From NCBI GenBank assembly GCA_910589415.1, contig OU342630.1, positions 51,058,012-51,122,011 on the forward strand: DNA of 64,000 nt, written 5' to 3'. Numbering within the stretch: the first letter of the stretch is position 1; every line of letters starts with the position of its first letter. This document shows positions 57,386-64,000 of this stretch, in pieces. A program made the position numbers and the translations under genes. The DNA comes from Malachius bipustulatus (Eukaryota; Arthropoda; Insecta; Coleoptera; Melyridae). The notes under the pieces are model-generated. The model ran no database searches, was not told the DNA's origin, and saw nothing but the letters and a program-made list of their open reading frames with translations.

Positions 57386-60300
57386 TTCTTGCTACAGTTC
57401 TTGCTGCAGTTGCTTCAATTACTTATCATGTCTGAAGCATGCGGTTTGAAGCCCTAACCTAGTTCCTGCTCTTCCCAGACAGCAGAGTCACGTGATAATG
57501 ACGTGATTTTTCAGTCATTTTTGATCCTAGTCATATTACGAAAAAATGACGAGATTATTGTCATCATTTCTGAGACGTGATTTATGCGTGATGTTTATGA
57601 CGTCGGTATAACGTAATTTTTTTCGTAATTTTTCAGACAAACTGAGTATTTTAATCTGATGCTATAGGTTCTTCCTCACTATAAATGATTTGGTCATTAT
57701 TTACATCCGCGGCTCCCACACTTTCACTATGGCACCTATATAGGGGTGGAGTACTTACCTAGAGTAACACCAGGAAGGTATTAATTTGCTTTGCAAATGA
57801 AAGATAAGCGAACAAAAGGGCATCAAAAGAAGGTCTTCCTGAGTGCGGGCCTGTTTAGAACAGCGAAAACCACAATAAACATGCAAGGTCAGAGTGTCGA
57901 GTGGACGGCGGAAACTCGTAATATCAACACCAGAGCCGGTCTGGTAACATACGTAACATACGAACCGCATTCAAACGTAGTCGGACCATATTAGCGAGCG
58001 ATGTCGCGTATTTTGAAATATAAATGCAAAATAAATGCAAAATTCAAAATAAAAACTGTGTTAATCTCGAAGATATTCCTTGCCCTGAAAGTGAAAAAAA
58101 AATAGAAATTCGACCGTAGTGCCAAAGAGGCCTTAGTGGTGACCTTGATATTAGTTTGCAATGGCTGATTTTAGCTTCTTACCCACCCAGCACCCCTATT
58201 TCGTTCCTCGGACAAGATTTTAGTCACTATACATAAGAGCAAAGATACAGTTATGTATAAATACTTAAGGAACAAAATAACAAAATTAACTCCACTGATA
58301 TCATCTTACGCTGCAGAAAATGCAATAAAAGCTTCATTTTAAATTTTAGTAAACTATAACAATCATAGACGTACTTAGATCTTCTTGCACAAGGTTATTG
58401 TGCTAATTTTATTTTCATATTCTCAAGTCTCAAGTTATTTAGGTAGATGTAAGAGATCGAATTTGATACACAGATGAAGGATAAATCAACTATTATTAAC
58501 TGGAAATATCCGTTACCGAACAAGATTATTATTTTCAGATTTTTTATTAGATCAAACATTATCGTTACAGAAAAAAGCGGTTCCATGTGTTCCAGCATCG
58601 ATAAAATCTGGCCGTAGAAGTATTCCCCACCTTTGGTACAAAAATCCATATAAAGGATCTTTTTTCAAGACTCTTTTTTCAATCAGTTTTAATGGATCGG
58701 TATAATTTCTTCAAGATTAATTTAACTCTTATGGATATTTATGGACATATTAGGCGTTTATCGGATAATTTCGTTAATTAATAAACATACCATTTATACG
58801 AACCTCCAACGAATAGGTATGTAAGGATTGAGACGGTTTATGGCGTATACGTATAGCAGCAACTTTATTTTTGGCCGACAGCATAATTTCCAAATCTGTC
58901 AGAGACGTGCCTTCCTTATATTGACTACGGAATGTCCTTGACGGTTCGGATGTGCATGCCTCTCTTCATTGTAAAACTCTCCAGAATTTGTTGCAATGTG
59001 AATATCTCGGATTCATTAACTAGCTGAACATTTTCAGTTTTTCAGCAGTTATGCAGGTACACCTATTATGTATGTACACCTATTAATGAATTAAGGGGAT
59101 GGAGAAAGGAAGTCATGAGGCAAAAAAGGGCAAATTTTTCTTCCAAAAATCTTTCTCTTATGTTATGTTTAACCAACTATTGGCAAAGGAGTTATGGCCA
59201 TTCCTTTTAATCATGACAAATATTTTTTTATTTAAAAGTTGTTTAAATAGACGCCTTTATGACTTGCGGCTACTGACCGCTGCCATTTTTCAGATAGTTT
59301 CTTCTTGATCATTATTAAAAATTGTCACATTTATAAAATCGATAAGGATAAACCAATTAATTGTAATTTCTTAATTGGAACTGACTCTAGAGAATAGAAC
59401 TACAAACGCAAGCCGACTAGGGACAAAAGTAATTATTAACAATTTATGCGAAATAACTGCTTCATATGTATTATACAGTTCCTCTACATTCGAGTTCAGC
59501 AAGTCAATAAATATGCAAGGATAATTATAAGGAAAATCGATCTAATTATTTAATAAATTAAGCAATCAATACATAGATTGTCTTCCTGATGCATAACAAA
59601 TTAATAATAATAACAATATAATATACTGACGTTATATCAAGTCAAGTTAATCTGTTACAGAATCTCACGATCGTTTCAATGGCTTCTGAATCATTCCTAG
59701 GAAAAATCCACGCCATAGATGGGCTAGCTACGTGAAGATATGTCCCCATTATAATGTTGTCGTTCTTTCCGCGAGAAAACCCAAGGACATTGTATAGGTA
59801 TTAATTAGCGTTATTTGATATGCGACTTATGCGAGCAGCAAGAGAACTTACGCGAAAATTATAGTACTGTAGTCTCCGCTATGACAATGAGCTAAACAAT
59901 GTCATATGCATACATCCGTTAATTTCTAGCTGACTTTTCACCTTAGTATGCAGCTCATCGAGTTGAAAAACCTCTCCCAGTTCAGAAGCGATTTTTAACA
60001 TAATTCTAGTCATCTTTGGTCATTTTTTATGCATAAATTATATTTCATATTGTGTAAAATTGGTCAGTAAAGTGCGTTAAAATTTTTATTTTCATATCCC
60101 CAAGTGTGACGGAATAAACTATTAATACATATTCCACTTTTCCACTTGCAGAGATACAGGCAGGGTCGGTTTAATTAGAGATAACACGCAATAAATAATA
60201 ATTATTAAATAAATAATTTAATATACTTGACAACCTGATATTTTGGTTAATCTGGCAACAGAGCCACTAATAGGGAAATACAGTTTTACAGTATAGGACT

Positions 60301-61100
60301 AGGAAATGGGGAACTGTCTTTTAATCACTTCCGGCCATGGTGGTCACAACCCCTTGTTTTTGTAACCATTTGGTCTAGTTTATACCATTGAACCATTTTT
60401 AAATACAGATCATTTTGGTCCTTCGAGCCGGATATGTTCAGTTTACTGTTCAGTTGACTAATTTACTTTACTTGACTTGGTTGAAATTCTGGTCAACTAG
60501 ACCAGAACAATATGTTTACAAAAAAGTATGAGAGCCAACTAGTAACAAAAGTGGTATCGTGCCACACAGTCGTCGTCGCTTGGTGGATATGCATGTTGTG
60601 TAGGCCTGTGTAGCTACGATTACTCACAGCATAGCTGAGTGGCAGGTCACGTGACCGCTACCTCTTCTAGAGGGAATCCGGAAACAAAGAACGTTGAAAT
60701 GTTACTCAAAAAGTCTGAAAAAAAATCAGTGCTCTTTGAAAACAAAAACTTGAATTTTTATCTCTTCGTATTTTTTACAAAATGCTCCCTTCTCTCGAAA
60801 AAGGTTAACAAAAAACAAAAATTTTACGTTTATTAAATAGTTTTGGCGGAAGGAAACGTTTTAGAGAAAGACACAAATTTTACTGCAAACAAACCAAAGT
60901 ATTTGCCAACGTGGAAAAAAAAAAGATTTTCACTCCTTAATTCTTTTAATTAATTCTGGAAGAAAGAAACCTTTTCAAGAAAAATCTATGAGGTAAAAGA
61001 TGTTCATTTTTGTCTAAAGAATATATGGATGAATATTTTAGGACTTTTATTAAGATAACACAAAAGGTATCGAGAAATTATTGACCAGAATTATTTTTTT
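57386..61100. other. Non-coding stretch
   Basis: No exon with matching phase or domain found. The segment 57485-57620 is enriched in the words TGACGTGAT and CGTGAT. Short frames (58395-58649 minus, 59099-59308 plus, 60639-60836 plus) have no recognisable domain. Confidence 0.4.
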
Positions 61101-62098
61101 ATACAGAGTTAGAACTATTTAAAGGGCCACTACAGGGATATCCTAAACCATTGAAGATACGAGGTCGGTTAAATTAGAGAAAGGTTTAGCTATTTTGTGG
61201 CCATCTCGAATCCGTCAAAACATGCAAGATATCTGTGACCGTTCCTGGAATATCCTGAAAAAACTGAAAAATAGAGAAATCTTATTTTTGCCGTATCTTT
61301 CTTACCATTGGAAATTAATGAATAATTTTTCGCAGGCTTACATAAGCCGTTATGAGCTATTCATCTGACGTTTCAAAAATTTTCAAAGCCGACTAGATCC
61401 CAGAGTTTTCATAGTCAACCTTCGTTTTTCTTATGGCGGCCATATTGTTTTTTTATTTCGTTCGTTATGAAAAAAATAATGGAAACCAAAAACTAATAAA
61501 CTTCAAAAAATAAATTAAAAAAAATTTGTTCTTTTTTTTTCTAAAAAAAGAGAACTTTTTAGACCGAATATCATAGAGAAATTAAAAAAACTATAATGCA
61601 AGCAGTATGACTTCATATGGACCTATTTCAGCGAAAAATACTCTGTTTTTCTTTGAAAAAAGAAGAATAAAAATTTTCAAATTTTTTTTTCTAAAATTTA
61701 TCAATTTTTGGTTTACATTATTATTTTCTTATCGAACGACATAAAAAAATAATGTAGCGGCCATAAGAAAAACGAAAGTTGACTATGAAAACTCTGGGAT
61801 CTATAGTCGGCTTTGAAAATTTTTGGAACGTCAGATGAATAGCACATAACGGCTTATGTAAGCCTACGAAAAATTATTCATTAATTTCCAATGGTAAGAA
61901 AGATATGGCAAAAATAAGATTTCTCGATTTTTCAGTTTTTTCAGGATATTTCAGAAACGGTCATAGATATCTTGCATGTTTTGACGGATTCGAGATGGCC
62001 ACAAAATGGCGCAACTTTTCTCTAATTTAACCGACCTCGTATCTTCAATGGTTTAGGATATCCCGGTAGTGGCCCTTTAAATAGTTCTAACCCTGTAT
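61101..62098. mobile_element. 1.0-kb foldback element, complete family reference copy
   Basis: Left end TACAGAGTTAGAACTATTTA and right end TAAATAGTTCTAACCCTGTA. Arms of about 420 bp contain GTGGCCATCTCGAATCCGTC, AAATATCCTGAAAAAACTGA-like and GACTAGATCCCAGAGTTTTC. No transposase. Related copies are at 36350, 37790 (half), 41202 and 51140. Confidence 0.88.
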
Positions 62099-62237
62099 AA
62101 ACTTCTGAAAATTCTCAGGCGGGTTATTTAGTCAAGGAGCATTCCTGGAGTTTTACTCTAAAAGACTGCCTTCACCCGCAACTAATCAATAAAATTTTAT
62201 GAATGGGGATTAGTTTATCTGAAAACATCGAAATAAA

Positions 62238-62918
62238 CGGGGTCTTCAAAGTTAAGTGGGTACTATTGCTAACTTCCATATTTTTGGATCTACAGAATCG
62301 GTTAAATTAGCGAGCTAGTAGTATTTTTTCCGCTGACTAAAATGATGAAAACAGAAAAATAATTGAACATCGCATTTTCGAGTTATATGAAAAAATTCTA
62401 TTTTTTAAATGAGACACCCGCTATATTTTTATGTTTTCATATTTTCTGAGAAAATTCAATTATAATGGTTTTTACAGTTGCGGTTTAAATTAATTAGATT
62501 TTGAGTTATAAATTAATGAAAATCGCAATTTTTTATGAACTATTTTATGATGTAGATGAAATTTCTATACAGAGTGATGAAAACTCTGATTATTTTTATC
62601 ACCCTGTATAAAAATTTCAAGTATACTGTATGAAAACTTGCGATTTTCATTTGCTTATAACTCAAAAACTAACTAATTCAAACCGCAACAACAAAAAACA
62701 TTATTCTTGGATTTTCTCAGGAAATATGGATGTACAAAAATATACCGGGTGTCTCATTTAAAAAATAAAACTTTTTGACATAACTCGATAAGGCTATGTT
62801 CAATTGTTTTTCTTTTTTAATCGTTGTGTTCAGCGGAAAAAACTACTAGTTTGCTAATTCAGTCGATTTTGTAGGTTCAAAAGAAAAAGTGGCGACTTAA
62901 ATTTGAAGACCCTATATA
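62238..62918. mobile_element. Double-layered foldback element
   Basis: The outer arms have GGTCTTCAAAGTTAAGTGGG and TCCGCTGACTAAAATGATG-like words facing their complements. The inner pair is AAATGAGACACCCGCTATAT against ATATACCGGGTGTCTCATTT (62408-62765). The inner ends are of the ACACCC type; this looks like one element inserted near the centre of another, or a compound palindrome. Confidence 0.75.
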
Positions 62919-63113
62919 AAAAACAAAGCATCGAATCAATAAATTGGGCAATGAAAGTTGTTGTTCTGTAAGGGAGAAATCCAATGTTACCAAACTTGAG
63001 CAAACTACCCCCACCCACTACAAAACCCACTTTTGGTGCATATTCGAATGATACGGCTGAAAATACGTACCTACGAGTATAAATAGGAACTTATTACGCG
63101 CCCCTTCTTCTTC

Positions 63114-63659
63114 TATAGGGTGTTTCAATAAGAGCGCAAGATTTGAATTGCGCGCCATGTTTGACAGTCATAATATCACATGATTATGACGTGACAGATC
63201 GAAAGTTGAGAGATGGGAGTTAGTAAAGATGGAACATTACACGGTAGAACAACGCGTCCTGATCGTCAAAAATCCACTACGAGTAGTGGCTTTTAAAGTT
63301 TTTTTTTTGTCGATATTTTGCCGATAAAAATCCCGATATTTGCTTACATGTCAGCTAACGCCCTCTAGAGAATGCGGTGGTACTAACTTAAAAAAATCGT
63401 AAGATGTAATCGACAGAAGAAGGAAAACTCTTTGCCAATGAGATTAATATCTTGTTAAATTCCGAGTAGCAATTAAACTTTTACCATTTTAATAATAATT
63501 TTTGACAATCAGGGCGCGTTGTTCTACCGTGTAATGTTCCATGTTTTCTAACTCCCATCTGTCAACTTTCGATCTGTCACGTCATAGTCATGTGACATTA
63601 TGACTGTCAAACATGGCGCGCAATTCAAATTTTGCGCTCTTATTGAAACACCCTTTATA
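63114..63659. mobile_element. 546-bp MITE derived from a mariner-like element
   Basis: Left TATAGGGTGTTTCAATAAGA and right complement TCTTATTGAAACACCCTTTATA-type end, with TA at both outer edges. Arms of about 190 bp are nearly identical. Each arm contains the start of a transposase gene: MEHYTVEQRVLIVKN from ATG 63229 on the plus strand and MEHYTVEQRALIVKNYY on the minus strand from about 63543. This start is like insect transposases with the DUF4817 helix-turn-helix region. Confidence 0.85.
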
Positions 63660-64000
63660 TAGGGAGAGGGGGGGATAAATTTGAAGTTAGTGGGGGGTAA
63701 AGTTAGCGTTAAAGCCCCACGATTTCTAATTGTAAATAGTTATTATTTTTTCTTTTTTTTTGCGGGTTTTCCACTGTCACAGAGGTCACATTTATTTTTT
63801 GTTATTAATTTAATTTATTTAAGTTCAATCGGGAATATAATTACCTGATAACACCACTCGCCATATCGTAGCGAGCGCGGATCGAGCACCCGTGCACTTG
63901 GCAATTATCGTCAGAAGATTCAGATTCGCTGACCTTGGGATTTGGTGCGCCGTGAAGCAAAATTATTGTTTTTTTTCATTGGTGCCTTATCGGTTTCACA
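63660..64000. other. Flank, no gene seen
   Basis: AT-rich with a somewhat GC-richer end (63860-63960). No frame or motif is recognised before the window ends. Confidence 0.4.

Noticed and set aside
1..64000. CRISPR arrays, bacterial operons, rRNA
   Set aside because: No regular repeat-spacer pattern, Shine-Dalgarno-led operon or rRNA core sequence was seen; intron structure marks the DNA as eukaryotic.

Overview
The window is AT-rich, intron-rich animal nuclear DNA, almost certainly from an insect. The evidence is GT-AG introns of 50 bp to many kb, muscle-type I-set immunoglobulin (Ig) exons, and insect-type transposons: CR1/Jockey-like and RTE-like retrotransposons, BEL/Pao integrase, mariner relatives with a DUF4817-like start, and many foldback elements ending in TACAGGGTG-like motifs. 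The dense TAGGTACCTA-type motifs and the RTE tail with a GAA repeat recall beetles, but the order is not proven.

Host genes. Five plus-strand exons (3994-4162, 9198-9246, 9307-9439, 11173-11329, 11381-12355) join with matching splice phases (0/1, 1/2, 2/0, 0/1, 1/1). They encode the middle or C-terminal part of a titin/stretchin-like protein with four Ig domains, the first only half present. The 5' end lies upstream of the window. The 3' end is unresolved; several good acceptors between 12.58 and 16.37 kb lead to short tails and stops. A GC-rich exon at about 44565-44911, with a TATA box at 44531 and an ATG at 44729, starts another Ig domain. It is either an internal promoter of the same gene or the first exon of a tandem paralogue whose next exon lies beyond 64 kb.

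Transposon layout. 4.5-10.6 kb holds a MITE, a 173-bp tandem array split by a CR1/Jockey-like LINE with an uninterrupted 984-codon frame, and an RNase H relic. 12.75-15.3 kb holds a second LINE relic and a large TTTGACCA-rich palindrome. 16.8-20.2 kb holds a possible LTR end with primer-binding site, unclear minus-strand relics, a small MITE and an RTE tail. 20.26-24.36 kb holds two 1.92-kb inverted-repeat transposons, each with a BEL/Pao integrase fragment and its own 7-bp target duplication.

A third member of that terminal-repeat family appears to run from 24365 to 40043, because a further insertion of about 12.9 kb (26751-39669) sits inside it. That insertion has inverted ends, clusters of GAGATCC motifs near both ends, and an 8-bp direct repeat. 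A related unfilled site lies at 44.1 kb. Inside it are a Harbinger-type MITE, foldback elements, a broken CxxC/HxxxC gene with amplified inverted copies of its tail, and an inverted pair of chemoreceptor-like fragments.

From 41 to 64 kb the DNA is mostly intronic or intergenic. It is full of long palindromes, two of which still carry mariner-type transposase ends. No RNA gene or CRISPR array was found.
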